This document shows, in pieces, positions 22,925 through 34,233 of a stretch of DNA of 64,000 nt (position 1 is the first letter of the stretch; every line of letters starts with the position of its first letter). The translations under genes were made by a program, and so were the position numbers. The notes under the pieces were generated by a model. It was not told the DNA's origin and did not search any database. It saw only the letters and a list, made by a program, of their open reading frames with translations. Origin of the DNA: Bombardia bombarda (lineage: Eukaryota; Ascomycota; Sordariomycetes; Sordariales; Lasiosphaeriaceae); contig JAULSR010000005.1 of assembly GCA_030512295.1 (NCBI GenBank), positions 1,364,001 through 1,428,000 on the forward strand, given 5' to 3'.

Positions 22925-24247
22925 GCGCTGCGCTCAGCCCGGGTGGCAGGGCTTGTTGCCAGCTATAGCTGCAAGAAAGGCAGAAAGGCAGAAAGGCAAT
23001 CAAAGGCCAAAATGGATATCGAGCTGCATCAATTGGGCCTCTGCAGACAAAAACAATAGGAAGAAAGAATCCACCTTTGACAAGCTCAAAGCTGGCCTTA
23101 CTGTCGACACACACACGTCGGCCCCAAGAAGCTGGCGCGGCACAGGGTACAGAGTAAAGGCCACCTTACAGTGCACGCGCAAAAGCTTGCTGCCCCGTCA
23201 TTGGCCCATCGGCCTTAATGGAGGCGGTGCGCACTAGGTAACCATCCCACATCCCGTATCTTGGTATGGAACCCTTCTCGCCCTTCCATTTCAGGGGTCT
23301 TGATCTTGCCGAACCCTGAGCCAAGGACCGCCTTCGGGACTCAATCAAATAAGGTACTGACATCAATTAAACTCTGGTTTTTATCTGATGAATTGACGGA
23401 ATCAACCAGTCGATATTGTTATGCATGTTTCTCACACACCTTATTATACAACGTAAAATATTCTGTTCTATGAACGGTCTCTCTGGTGCGCATCATCTTG
23501 GGCTGTTACTCATCATGAAGTGTCCCATTGAGTGATGGGCTCTGCTCAATGAAGAGTTCAGACCGCCAAATGATTGTAGATGTGCCTTGCAGTTTGCCTC
23601 GATAATTCTTACTAAGATCTTTTGTTATCTTTAGCCCACGAAGTTCCTTCGGAGACCCTGTTGCAGCAATACGCTGTGGACTGGTTTTTGGCTGTTGTCA
23701 ACCACACCGCCGATTCCTCAACTGACATGGACTTCGTATAGGCGGGGTACCTAAATAACATGCGTCGAGCATGCATATCCAGTTGGTAAGGCTGCTCTCA
23801 ATGCTGCTTTAGGTGTCCTGCTGGTTATAACTGCACATTTATATGTCAGTTGATTGATTCTCTTTAGCGATCCTTCTTTCAAGGCTCTTTCTCCTTCCTA
23901 AAATAGTATACTAGCAGCCGTGGGTCCAGTTACTAGAAGTCTAGAGCCTCATCCTCACCCTCACACACCATCGAAGCCGATGTGACTCACTCGTGCAAAT
24001 TGCTTGAGCCTTCCTTCTTCATGATTCTCGACTTAGATATACAAAAGGAGGTGACTCGTTCATCTTGATTCTTCTCATGTTCTATTCTGTCTCGACTTCA
24101 CGCATCACCGTTCAGGTTCAGTAAACCTTGTTTGTCTGTCCGCTTGTCTGTCTCCAGACATCACCAACTCAATCGCACAAATACCAGATCAGATTCTACA
24201 ATCAGTCAGTCACTGAGGCAACAACAACGATCACAACATCCGCCAAC
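22769..24247. promoter_or_regulatory. Divergent spacer of ERV46 and the GNAT gene
   Basis: The two flanking genes point away from each other, so this 1.5 kb stretch holds both promoters. Near ERV46 it contains the CT microsatellite (22877-22922). The part from about 23,340 to 24,100 is AT-richer and shows no gene. Confidence 0.6.
22865..22922. repeat. CT/GA microsatellite in ERV46 leader region
   Basis: The run is (CT)n with one TTT interruption near 22874-22876, followed by 23 uninterrupted CT units to 22922. It begins about 97 bases upstream of the ERV46 ATG, so on the ERV46 sense strand it reads as a GA repeat. Confidence 0.95.
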
Positions 24248-24426
24248 ATGTCAACCTCAGAAACCACTCCTCCAGCCACCTCGGCCACCTCCACCACCAC
24301 CACCACCACCATCACCACACCCCCCTCCCACCACCATCACCACCCCTCCCAAACCCAGACCCAACCCCCATCCTCACCCTCTCCACCACCATCATCCGCC
24401 GCTACCTCCCCGCCGACGCCGCCTCC

Positions 24427-24951
24427 ATGCAGCGCCACGCCGACAACCTCAAAATCGCCCGCTGGATGCGCAACACCTTCCCGTCCCCCTACAAGCTCTC
24501 CCACTCGGCCGAGTGGATCGCCATCACCGCCGCCGAGTCGCCCACCCGCAAGTTCGCCATCGCCACCCTGCCCACCGCCGCCGACCCGCACGGCGCCTTC
24601 ATCGGCAGCATCGGCCTCATGCCCAAGGCCGACATCGAGCAGCACTGCATGGAGGTCGGCTACTGGGTCGCCGAGCCCCACTGGGGCGGCGGCATCATGA
24701 CCGAGGTCGTGCGCGCCTTCACCCGCTGGGCCTTCGAAACCAACCCGGAGCTGCTGCGGATTGACGGGTCGTGTTTCGAGGGGAACGAGGGCAGTGCCAA
24801 GGTGTTGACCAAGGGCGGGTTTACGTACGAGGGGATGCGGAGGAATGCGGTGTACAAGAATGGGGAGGTGATGGGGTTGAAGTTGTTTGGGTTGTTGAGG
24901 GAGGAGTGTGAGGGGTTGTCAACGGTGCAGGCGGTGGCTGCGAAGGAGTAA
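24427..24951 (+). CDS. GNAT acetyltransferase, RimJ/RimL type; 5' end out of frame
   Basis: This is a predicted acetyl-CoA N-acetyltransferase with unknown acceptor. From the first in-frame ATG (24427) it has 174 residues, including NLKIARWMRNTFPSPY, IGSIGLMPKADIE and the acetyl-CoA-binding motif HWGGGIMTEVVRAFTRWAF, then NEGSAKVLTKGGF near the end. The first strand of the GNAT fold (PILTLSTTIIRRYLPADA) is encoded just upstream of that ATG in the same frame, from about 24367, so the true protein must begin earlier. In this frame no ATG occurs between the stop at 24214-24216 and 24427. A plausible ATG at 24248 (MSTSETTPP) is in another frame, and no GT donor lies between it and the domain. The two frames meet in a CAC/CCC-rich tract. 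Either a one-base indel (sequencing error or real), an upstream spliced exon, or non-ATG initiation is needed. Confidence 0.8.
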   Translation: MQRHADNLKIARWMRNTFPSPYKLSHSAEWIAITAAESPTRKFAIATLPTAADPHGAFIGSIGLMPKADIEQHCMEVGYWVAEPHWGGGIMTEVVRAFTRWAFETNPELLRIDGSCFEGNEGSAKVLTKGGFTYEGMRRNAVYKNGEVMGLKLFGLLREECEGLSTVQAVAAKE

Positions 24952-25524
24952 GGGGGGGGGTGGGTTTGGGAGTGTTCTTTGAAGTGATGGTCGGGGCGTT
25001 TTTCACACTCCATTATTTCCCATTCCACCCCCTTTTTGATGAAAGAATGAAAATAGGGGTATAAACACACCCACCAGTAGTCCAGAGTTGGGATTTCAGT
25101 ATACCTCCAACTTGGTTAAGGTTACTACGACGGGCTGTTTAGAGTAATTTAACTTATTGTAACGTACTTGGCTATCATATTAATGCTCACTGTTTTTACA
25201 CCAAGATGTTTCCAGCACTACCTAATTACTAGAACTGGTCTTCAGGACCTCCATCCCCTTCAAGAACACACACGCTCATTTTTCATCGCCGTCATACACA
25301 GGAATGGCAACATTGCAAGCATTCATCACAAAGTGCCCAGCTGATCAACGTCCCGGGAACTCCCTAAATTAGAAAGAAGAAAACCATCCGCCCGCAAAGT
25401 CGTCTCCTGCCATTATCTTTTTCTCATACACACAATATATATGTTCCTTACGTAACCAACCAAAAAAGCTGCACTTCGTCGAGCCCCAATGCTCATCAAA
25501 AGATCCAAAACCGTCTTAGGCGCA
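24952..25524. other. Convergent 3' spacer, GNAT and PER1
   Basis: This stretch lies between the GNAT stop (+) and the Per1 stop (-). It opens with a G-rich run right after the GNAT stop codon (24952-24970). No gene is seen. Confidence 0.65.
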
Positions 25525-26826
25525 TCAGTTCTTGACTCTTGCAAGTGTAGCTAGGTCATCCTGGGCATCTTTAACCAAGAAACTGTCTCTCCGTTAGCAA
25601 AGCATCAGATACCAAAACACCCCCCTTATACCAGAACCAACACAACCCAAAACAAAAACAAAAAAGGACCAACTCACTTATACCACAACACCGTCGGCGC
25701 AATCGTCCCCAGATGCCACAAACTATGCGCATCCACCGCGCCGCCCACCGGCGCGAAATCCAGCAACTCCATACTCATAGCCAAAAACACCCACGCCACC
25801 ACGATCCCCGGCCACGCCGCCCACATCCGCCTGCTCTGCCTGTATTTATTAAAACTAAACCAGCTCCACAGCCCATTCTGCACCGCGCCGCACACCACGC
25901 TCGCCGCCATATTATACCCGTAATCCCACTTCCACAGCTTCAGATACGCAAAATGCGCCACGTACATCGCCCCGCACGTCACCGTCCACAACCTGAGCAA
26001 GCTCCTCCGCCGCGGGTTCGGCCTGTCCAACCGGAAAACCCTCACAAAAGTATAGTACAGCCCATATAGCACGCAGGCGCCCGCGCCGAAATAGTCCAGC
26101 TGCTCCGTCACCAAAAAGTCGCGCGTGTGGAACACAAAGCTAAAGAACCAGGCCGTCATGTTGACGCAGGCCAGCGTGACGTAGTACGGGCGCAGGGAGT
26201 AGTTCTTGGGCATGTGCGGCAGGATCTTGTTGCGCAGGCCGTCGTAGTGCGCGAGGAAGTTGCCGGCGGAGAAGAGCACGCTCATGGGCTCCTGGATGCC
26301 GAGGAAGCGCCGGAAGGGCCATTTGCCGTGGAACTGCACGACGGGTTGGGGCGGCGAGGCGGCGAGGCGCCGCGCCGTGATGATGTGCTGGCAGGTGTAG
26401 TCGCATTCGGCCGGGCAGGTCCAGAGGAGGAGGCGGCGGTGGAAGGCTGGGAGGGAGCTGGGTCAGTTGAGGTTCACCAGAAAAAAGAGGGTAGTAGAAA
26501 GGGAGGGAGGGTTTAACGAACGGATGGGCGTCTGGTGCTCTGCGTCGGGACCGCAGTTCTCGCGCTCACATATCTGCGGGTAGTCGAAAGTCAGTCAGTC
26601 AGGCCAATCCAACTCCCCGTGTGTCTGTTTCTCTCGCTCTTGATGTTAGCAAACAAACCTCAATGCACTTGTTGAATTCCGGAAGACGGTCGCCAGAAGA
26701 CGCTGCCGCCGGACTGGCGAACAAGACGAGGCAGAAGAGCAACAGGAGCAGAGGGGCAGCGAACCGTGCTGTTGCTGCTGCTGGCCGCTGTGTGTGCCTC
26801 GGCCTCCCCGGGGCGAATGTCAACAT
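25525..26826 (-). CDS. PER1: Per1-like GPI-lipid remodelling protein
   Basis: Per1 is an ER multi-pass membrane protein (PGAP3 in animals) that removes the sn-2 acyl chain from GPI anchors so that GPI proteins leave the ER efficiently. Four exons (26826-26659, 26573-26522, 26446-25678, 25582-25525) give 348 residues. The start has an ideal context (GCCACCATG). A signal sequence (about 10-42, LLLLLFCLVLFA) precedes the Cys-rich luminal part: CIE, ICERENCG, WTCPAECDYTCQ. Family hallmarks follow: WPFRRFLGIQEPMSVLFS, GNFLAHYDGLR, YGYNMAASVVCGAVQN and DAHSLWHLGTIAPTVLWYN, the last holding the conserved His residues expected of the hydrolase superfamily. Several hydrophobic helices fit the usual seven. 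A short final exon encodes NFLVKDAQDDLATLARVKN. All expected blocks are present. Confidence 0.95.
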
Positions 26827-28330
26827 GGTGGCGCCGGCATTTACAGACAAAACTCGGTTCGTGCGCGGGTGTCGTCGAAAGAAGAATAAAGGCCCCCCCA
26901 GGTCTGCTGCTGGGAAAGGTGCAAAGGCAATCGAGAAAATGTTTAAACAAAAAAGAGCGGGCGGGAATGACGGTGCACGGTGGAGGAAGTGGGAGGGTAG
27001 GTTGTACAAATACAATGCAAGTTCTAGGAAACACCCCGAGAAGTCGATGGTGGATTTCAATTCAAGTTTAGTTGTGGTATATATCTAGGTATCTACCTAT
27101 ATCATTCATCCCTTTGCGCGCGCTGCTACCTACCTACTGCCTACTGCATGGCACGCGCTGCGCTGCACGCGCTACTCTCTAACAAAATGGCTGGCCTTTT
27201 GTGTTCCCCTTCGCAGGCAGCATCCAGGTCTTCCCCCTTGCCCCACCATTGATAGCGGCCCGAACTTCAGGTCCTCCCAGGACGAAACAAGCAATCCGCG
27301 GCTTCTCCGTGCTGCTTCCCCGCATGCCATGGAAGCTTGAATTCTCAGTCAGCTCCATCCCAGAAACACCCGAATGTTCCGACGGCAGAAATATCCATCA
27401 TCATGTTGTGTACTTCCATATAGTTCGCGATACACCCAGGCATTTCAGTTTCTAGACAATTCGATCAATGTAGATAGTAGCCAATCGAGGCCAGCCAACG
27501 CCAGCCTCAACGGTCTTGTCAATTTTCGCTATATCGTCCTGGCACTCCACGGCCGTACTATGTGCTTGTGAATAAGGTAGGTAGGTACTGTTTACCTGGC
27601 TAGGCAGGTAGGTATGTAGCAAAGCTCATAGGCTATGAGACCATCTCATTCATATTTCATTCACTCCATCCCACCCAGATATTCATTTCCCTGCGTCCGC
27701 GTCAATCATCGTTAAAAAATCCCCCATCCCCATCATGATATAAAAGAAAAAGAAAAAAAAACTTTTTTGTCTTGGGCCCAACTCCAATCTATCCACACAC
27801 AAAAAGCCAAAAGCCAATCTGCGCGTCTGCTATGCTGGTTGTATGTAGATCAAATGCCGCAAAATGGAAGCAAAAGATGTAAGTAGTAGCCCCCATCAGT
27901 AACAAAAGATCCGTTTCGTCGTTATATCCGTCGTCGTAAAAAAAAAAAAAAAAAAAAGTTTTTCATCAACAAGCCAGCCCGTAAAATAAAGTGTGTAAAA
28001 TAGAGAACATCCCAGATGAAGCCTCCAAAGCACCACCCAAAAACATCTAAGAGAGAAATATAAAAAAGAGGAGATTCAGCCGAGATATAAACAGTCTTCG
28101 AATTCTCGGTTGTCGTCGAAGTCATCAGCGGGTATTTCCATCCACGTCATTTTTGATCAACTCGTGCCGTCGGTAAGCTACCAGACGCTTATTCCACGTG
28201 AAGTCGTCAAGATCGTAAACCCATGTAAAAAGGAAAAGAGCAGTAACAAATGAAAAAAGGAAGATTATACGCATGTACAGTGAAGCGAAGGGTTGAAAGA
28301 AGTAGAATGCTAGCGAAGCACGATATGGTG
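26827..28330. other. Intergenic: PER1 promoter and 3' flank of the 641-residue gene
   Basis: Both flanking genes are on the minus strand. The spacer holds ACCTACCT/AGGTAGGT words at 27125-27136 and 27575-27615, a poly-A run at about 27939-27957 and A-rich DNA near 27744-27760. No open frame here is convincing. Confidence 0.6.
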
Positions 28331-30256
28331 CTATATAGGGGATTCAGACCGACGATTGACTTCGCGGCGCCGGAGTTCCTTTAAGCGTTGGTCGATGTAT
28401 GCCAAACGCCCGGTCAGGTTTGCGCGCGTCGGAGGCGCGCTTGACTCTGAAATTTGCTGGACTGTTGAAAAGGGTCGAGCAAGCATCCCCAGATCGACAC
28501 TTCCACCCTGATGCCCCCGATGTAGTCGGTTGGGGAAGCTGAAGCTAGAGTTCATTCCTGAAAAGGGAGACCCAAGTCGCGGAGGCGGCAGACTGGGTAT
28601 TGTGAACTGTGAGCTAACATCAGGCATGCTGACCGATGATGTCAAAAATAGATCAGATGGCGGTACCCTCGGGACGAAAAGCTCATCACGTCGATTCGAA
28701 TCGGTAGAGCTAAACTCTGTATCGGGAGCAATATCCGGTCTGGGACCCAGGTTGAGGTTTGGATCAAGCCAAAGATCAGAGCTGATGCTGGGCCGTTTGC
28801 GAGGATCGCTGGACCATAGTGTGTTGCGACGTTTCTGTGTGCCGGATCTGCTAAGGCGGACGGGTGACTGTAGAGTTCGACGAGGCCCTGTATGCGTCTG
28901 TCGGCGTGGCATGGAGCCAAGTGCAGAAGCAAGTGAGCCAGAAGAGCTTGGCCCATAGCTCTTTGCGCCAAAGGGTGAGCCCAGGCGACGTCGCTCGGCT
29001 CGCTCGGCAAACGAGGGCTCGCCCTCGAATGTGTTCAAAATCTGGCTCATGGGAACTGGCGGCTGGGGTTGGCTGGGCGATTCGGGACTTGATCGTGTAA
29101 GCTGGGCCAAGGGACCCTGTGGTTGCATGCTGTCCGAGGTGCTCAAAACAAGTGACATAGACATTTCTTGAGTGGTGAAGACTGATGGGGTGTTGCATCC
29201 CGGTGTTGACCGTCGATTCAAGTGGCGAGTAAGCGCTTGATTGAATGGGGTCGGGGTCCGGGACATAAACTTGTGATTTTTGGCTCCAGAGGCGGCCTTC
29301 AGCTTACACAACTCGCGAAGTTGAGCTCTTGTTGCCGCACAAGTATGAGGCCACTGAATGAAAGTCCCCGAGCTCTCCGCTGTAGGTGTGCTGCTCCCAC
29401 TCTTCCCAGTCTCGTTAGGATTGGCCGCTTTAGCCAAAGCCTTGGAGCCTTTCCAGCTCCGCTTTGCTTCCCGTGCAACACGAAGACAGACACCTTGAGG
29501 AGGTACACAACTCTTTCCCATGCGAACGGGAGTAACTTTGGGGTCTTGAAGGTACAGCGCGAACGTTGACCACAAATGCTCGCTCATCGCCTTGGTCCAA
29601 GGCGCCTTCCTCAGTTTCATCTTTGAGTCCACAGGTTCGTTAGACCTTATGTCCTCGTTTGGCAAGAGGACATATTTCTCTTTCGGATCCGCATCAAAAT
29701 TTGCGCAATGATCATCGTCAGAAAGCTGAGAAAGACGACTGAATAGAGACGAGCTGGTTTGGGTCGATCTGGAGGTTGATGGTCGACTTGATTCGTACTC
29801 GGGCGTCGACTCAACGCTGCTACTGACTGTGGAGCCGATGCTCCAGTTAGGATATCGCTGAGGAGATAGTGACGGCACAAAACTAGGTGGCGCCGGGGTC
29901 TTGGGCGGAGACAGTGTCCTTCCACGGGGCCGAAGGAGTAGCATATCCTTCTCATCTTGAAATTGAAATTGCTGGGGAAAGGTCTCAATGTTAATCATGT
30001 CGAAATCTTGGGAATCAGGCTCCGGCTCTTCGATGCTGGGGATAGGAACATCGGCGGCGGCGACAGAAGCTAAGAATTGTTGCGTTGGGGCCGTAAAGTG
30101 GGAGACGACGCGTCTCTTCAATCTCAGACGCGGTTTTGGGGGTGAGGGTATTTCAGCCCCGACATTTTGAGAAAAGGGCTCCGGGGTTCTGGGCGCCTCG
30201 TAGTCGGAGTACCGAAACCCCCTGGGAAGGGTCGCAGAACCAGAATTCTGATTCAT
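28331..30256 (-). CDS. Conserved-looking protein of unknown function, 641 residues
   Basis: I do not recognise this protein. It is one uninterrupted frame of 641 residues. The N-terminal 200 residues and the C-terminal half are low-complexity, rich in Ser, Pro and Arg, with many SP/TP and RSxS motifs, so probably disordered and phosphorylated. The only block that looks folded is about residues 208-270 (APWTKAMSEHLWSTFALYL, then DPKVTPVRMGKSCVPPQG and VCLRVAREAKRSWKG). It shows helical periodicity with spaced Trp residues and a basic end, and could be a small DNA- or protein-binding helical domain. A second short block is near 295-320 (FIQWPHTCAATRAQLRELC). The last 40 residues (DQRLKELRRREVNRR) may form a basic helix. 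There is no signal peptide and no membrane segment. Nuclear location would fit the basic patches, but this is inference. Confidence 0.78.
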   Translation of the reverse strand: MNQNSGSATLPRGFRYSDYEAPRTPEPFSQNVGAEIPSPPKPRLRLKRRVVSHFTAPTQQFLASVAAADVPIPSIEEPEPDSQDFDMINIETFPQQFQFQDEKDMLLLRPRGRTLSPPKTPAPPSFVPSLSPQRYPNWSIGSTVSSSVESTPEYESSRPSTSRSTQTSSSLFSRLSQLSDDDHCANFDADPKEKYVLLPNEDIRSNEPVDSKMKLRKAPWTKAMSEHLWSTFALYLQDPKVTPVRMGKSCVPPQGVCLRVAREAKRSWKGSKALAKAANPNETGKSGSSTPTAESSGTFIQWPHTCAATRAQLRELCKLKAASGAKNHKFMSRTPTPFNQALTRHLNRRSTPGCNTPSVFTTQEMSMSLVLSTSDSMQPQGPLAQLTRSSPESPSQPQPPVPMSQILNTFEGEPSFAERAERRRLGSPFGAKSYGPSSSGSLASALGSMPRRQTHTGPRRTLQSPVRLSRSGTQKRRNTLWSSDPRKRPSISSDLWLDPNLNLGPRPDIAPDTEFSSTDSNRRDELFVPRVPPSDLFLTSSVSMPDVSSQFTIPSLPPPRLGSPFSGMNSSFSFPNRLHRGHQGGSVDLGMLARPFSTVQQISESSAPPTRANLTGRLAYIDQRLKELRRREVNRRSESPI

Positions 30257-33185
30257 CTTGTCTCACCGAAGAATGCAAGTCGTCATGAAGGAAAAGGAGT
30301 AGTGAATCAAGGGATAGGAAGCCAGATAAAAGCTGCGCGCAGTCCACCAAAATGTTCAGTTCTTCAAGAGATCCGGGACCCGATGCAGCGGATATGACAC
30401 AAGGTGTTCCGCCGACAGCGCAATAACAGCTAGCTAGTGTCGAGGTAGACTTTGTCGATCAAAAATAGACTTGCTATCAACCACTTGCAGTGAGCTAGCT
30501 GGAGCTTGCTTCACACTGCTGTGGGCGTTGCGTTAAGTTATCGTTGACAGCAGGCCGGGACCGGGGCGCGGGAGCCAAAAACAGATGGCTGGGTTACGCG
30601 AGCTACCCGTGCAAAGATGAAGTAACGGGAAAGGTCCGTGTAAACCGCCACTTCTCGATCGGATAGAACGCGTCTAAAGGCGTAAATGAGAAAAGGAGAT
30701 CGATATCCAGATTTGAGCAATGGAAGCGTGTCGTTGTCGTTATCGTCGTTGTATTATTCGTCGCAATCGTTCAGTCAAAGGGAAAACTGAGGGGTGTTGT
30801 AAGTGGTGATGTCCTTGTCCAATGGCCAATGCGATGATTGATAGCTGTGCAGTGACCGAAACCATGCGCCAAGCGCAACCGGCCGTTAATGGGGTCGCAA
30901 AAGAGTGACTGACGGGAAGGTAAGGTAGGAGGAAGGGGGAGCAGAGCGATGGGGATGGGACGGTGCGGATATGTAAATGTCCTAGATCCCTTGGCTATGG
31001 TGGTGTAAGAAAGAGAGTGGATGGGAGGCAATTCGGGTAGAGAAGTGAGAGTCTAGTGAGGATGAGGTGGGAGCGGGCGACGGGAGCGCCTGAGTGCTAG
31101 TGCGGGTGCAGTGCAGTCAGTGAGTGGCCTGGGCAATGGCAAATGCAAGCCCCCAGCCAAAGGGTACAAGAGCAGCCAGTAAACGCCGGCCACAGAACCA
31201 GGCGCGTTCAATTGAGGTGGATACAGTGCAGGGGGGCCAGAGGACCTTGTCGGTTTTGTTCAATCCAAGGGTCCGCCGTTCACACAGACAGCTTGTTGCA
31301 GTGCAGCTCGCGCCAGGGTGTGGGTGTTAGGTACCTGCCCAGGCGGTGGTGGTGGGGACGGGATTTTGGTACGTCTGCAGGCTATCGTGGAGGTGGCCCG
31401 ATGGAGATACACGGAGTAGGGACGCAGTAGACACAGCCAAGCTCCTGCACTATAGTGGAGGGCGGAGGAAGAGTCGTAAAAGGGGTCGTTGACGTCGACT
31501 GCTAGCCAACTCACCAGCCAGACAGACACCGAGGTGCAAGACAGTTGTTAGAGCGCTGCCTGTGGGATGTGGGAGGAGCAAGAAACGCGTCGCAAAGCGC
31601 GTTTGACAGAGACTAGGGCTCGGGTTGGTCCGTCGAGAACAAGCTGGAGAAGGAAGCGCGTTCCTAGAGGGCCTAGGATATTCTAGTCGAGGGGGGAATT
31701 TAAACCCCTGTCTTACTGGCCCCCTCTGATCAATGGCCAGAAAGTGCCCAACGGTGCGTAATGCACAATGCAGATCTCTTCTTTGGGAGACACGGATCCG
31801 TCAAACTTGTCAAAGATGGAGACCTGAGACGAGTGGGCGGTGGTGGCTTGTCTCGAGCCTACCACGAAACGATGAAGCTCAATTCGAACATCCTCCACTG
31901 GTTCTACTGTCGTTGCTGGTTGCTGGACGCCGGACTCGAGACTCGAGGATCGCTCGTGATGGAGCAGCCCGTGCGCCGTGATCGAATGAATGAATGGGGT
32001 ATGGCTTCGCTTAGATATCGAGGCGGGAAAATCGAGAGGCTGGTAAAATTTGGCGACCTGCAATGGGACGACGTGCAGCTGCAGGCCCGGGGGCTATTCG
32101 CACTCTGTTAAACAACCACCGCAGGCTCGTCAAAGAACCCGACAGACACAGACCCCTCACGAAGCGCGCCTTCCAATGGGTTTGTTAAACTGGTTGCAGA
32201 AAGTTGTGAGGGCAGTTACATCACAGGTAGTTGTTGAAGCGTACGTTAATCAACGAAGCAAAGGGCTGATTCATGCCATTGAGGCTCGTTCATCCAGCCT
32301 AAAGTCACTCAGTCGAGAGGATTTCATGATGGCCGGCCGCTGTAATCGACTTTAGAGGGGAGAGCTTCCAGGTTTATCTAGGGCTTGTCTCCACAAAAGC
32401 CCAATTGGGTCTGCCGCGAGACCGTGTTTTTTCGCGTTTTCTTAAACGCGCTAATTAAGTGGTTTCCTAAAGCACCAATGCCCGAGTCCCAAAAGCTCGC
32501 CGGCTATCAAAGTGCCGCGTACTTCGTACTTTTGTACCAAAAGAATATGCCACTGGTATTGAAAGCTACGGTTATTTCAGACCGTTTATGCATCTCAACG
32601 TGTGAAGTGCCAAATAGCATGTGCATACAACTCAATTGCAGTCAAGTTTAGAGTTCGGCCGTTTGCATCAAGCCAGGCCTGAAAATACCGCCCAGGAACT
32701 GTCTGCTCGCATTTTTGGCTACAGCGCCATGCAGGGCGACAATCCATGGATTCCATATTCCGTGGCTCGTTGGTGGTGGGGTTTATACGTGGCCGTCGTG
32801 ACAGGCCCAACCTATCGCCTGCCCACTGAGCCACCTGGGGCCACTGGGGCCACTGGGTCGGCGGCACTGACGCTCTGACAGTAGTTAATGTCGTCCCCCG
32901 CAGGCTTCGGTGTCATGGAGATCCAACCCGATGGCACAACCTTTTTTTGCTGAACCGGGTCGCGACAGAAGATCAAAGACTGTGTGCTGCCTTGGGCTCC
33001 CGAATGTACATTCTCGGTACCAACCCGAAGAGGCTGGGCTTTGCTGCACTCGACTATTGGTGAGCCATCAACTCCAAGAAGCTAACAACTCTTGACCTGC
33101 TGTCTAATAAATCGGCCAGACTGCTTTTACAGGTTGATGCAGGAGCTTGCCCGACGTTAGACCGCCAGGTCTTGGGTTACATTCA

Positions 33186-33208
33186 GTGACGGTGACGGTG
33201 ACGGTGAC
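33186..33208. repeat. GTGACG short tandem repeat
   Basis: GTGAC occurs four times separated by single G bases, a 6-base tandem of nearly four units. Confidence 0.85.
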
Positions 33209-34030
33209 TGACAGCTACAGGTGTGATGTGCCGAGATCCCCCGTAACAGTACACTAGTTCTACTAGTAGTGGCGGTTACAACTTCCATCCAAGAGTCGGC
33301 CATGGTCCCATTTCAGGGTCTAGATCTTCACCCCTTTTCAATCCTCTCTTCTGAGTAACTTGATCTCGGAAGCTTGTCTCTCTGTACTACGAGGCGTCAC
33401 CAAGCCGAATTCCCGCTCAAAGGGGCATCACCACAGGCGATTCTTCGACCTCGATTCTGACACCCGCTAGGGAAAAGCAGACATTGTCTACATGCACCTA
33501 TACTAGGTAGGTATATGATGGCATACTCGTCAAACCATTCTGAGCGGTCGATTTTGTCTACAAGTCGGGTGCTTGACTTTGCAGATTTCCGAGCTGTTGC
33601 ACCTGTTTCCGGCCCCCTAGGATTTCAGAAAAAGAAACCCGCGATGTCGAGCTGAGCTTCACTCGATAGTTCAGTCCGTTTCAATCCAATACCCGATTTA
33701 CAATGTCCTGTTGAAGCACGATTCCGTCAAGCAAACATAACTGCCCGAATATTGCGTGAAATACACCTACCTGGCCTTTTTGTGGTGGTGTCTTGGGTTG
33801 CTCCTTCCCTATTGTATCGCTCTGCCTTCAGTTATCGTTTGATGGCCCTTGATTGGCCAGCGGCAGTCCCGTCGGGAGGCCTACGCTAGCGAACAACCCG
33901 GTTTCGGACTCGAGTGGGATCATAGACGATCAACATCCGCTCGACCTCAGCTGAAGATGCCGTCATTCAACTTCCTCAATTGGTTGCTCTCCGCCACACA
34001 ACTTCAGCTCACGAAGATTAGGAAATTGTA

Positions 34031-34038
34031 CACGTGAC
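34031..34038 (-). promoter_or_regulatory. CACGTG element upstream of RTG2
   Basis: CACGTG at 34031-34036 reads GTCACGTG on the minus strand, matching the RTCACGTG consensus of Cbf1-type bHLH factors. It lies about 200 bases upstream of the RTG2 ATG. The match is direct; binding is inference. Confidence 0.4.
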
Positions 34039-34233
34039 TCTGCCCAACTCACCTAGCACATAGGTAGAGAGAAGGCCTCCGCAGCCCAAGATTTCATGGC
34101 ATCTGCCTCTTGAATCAATCTACATTTCTCAACTCTACTCAGAAAACAAAGGCACTTTGCATATCCTCTACTTCTATCAGTACTATCAAGAAAGACTCTC
34201 AACAAACCAGTCAGGTCTAGCAGCTTGGCAAAA

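Larger units (their letters stand above)
30257..34233. other. 4.0 kb divergent gene-poor region
   Basis: This is the longest spacer in the window, between two start codons pointing away from each other (641-residue gene and RTG2). It contains a GTGACG tandem at 33186-33208, a GTCACGTG-type site at 34031-34038 and an AGGTAGGT word near 33504. Open frames are short and lack domains. Long leaders or an unrecognised non-coding transcript are possible but not shown. Confidence 0.55.
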
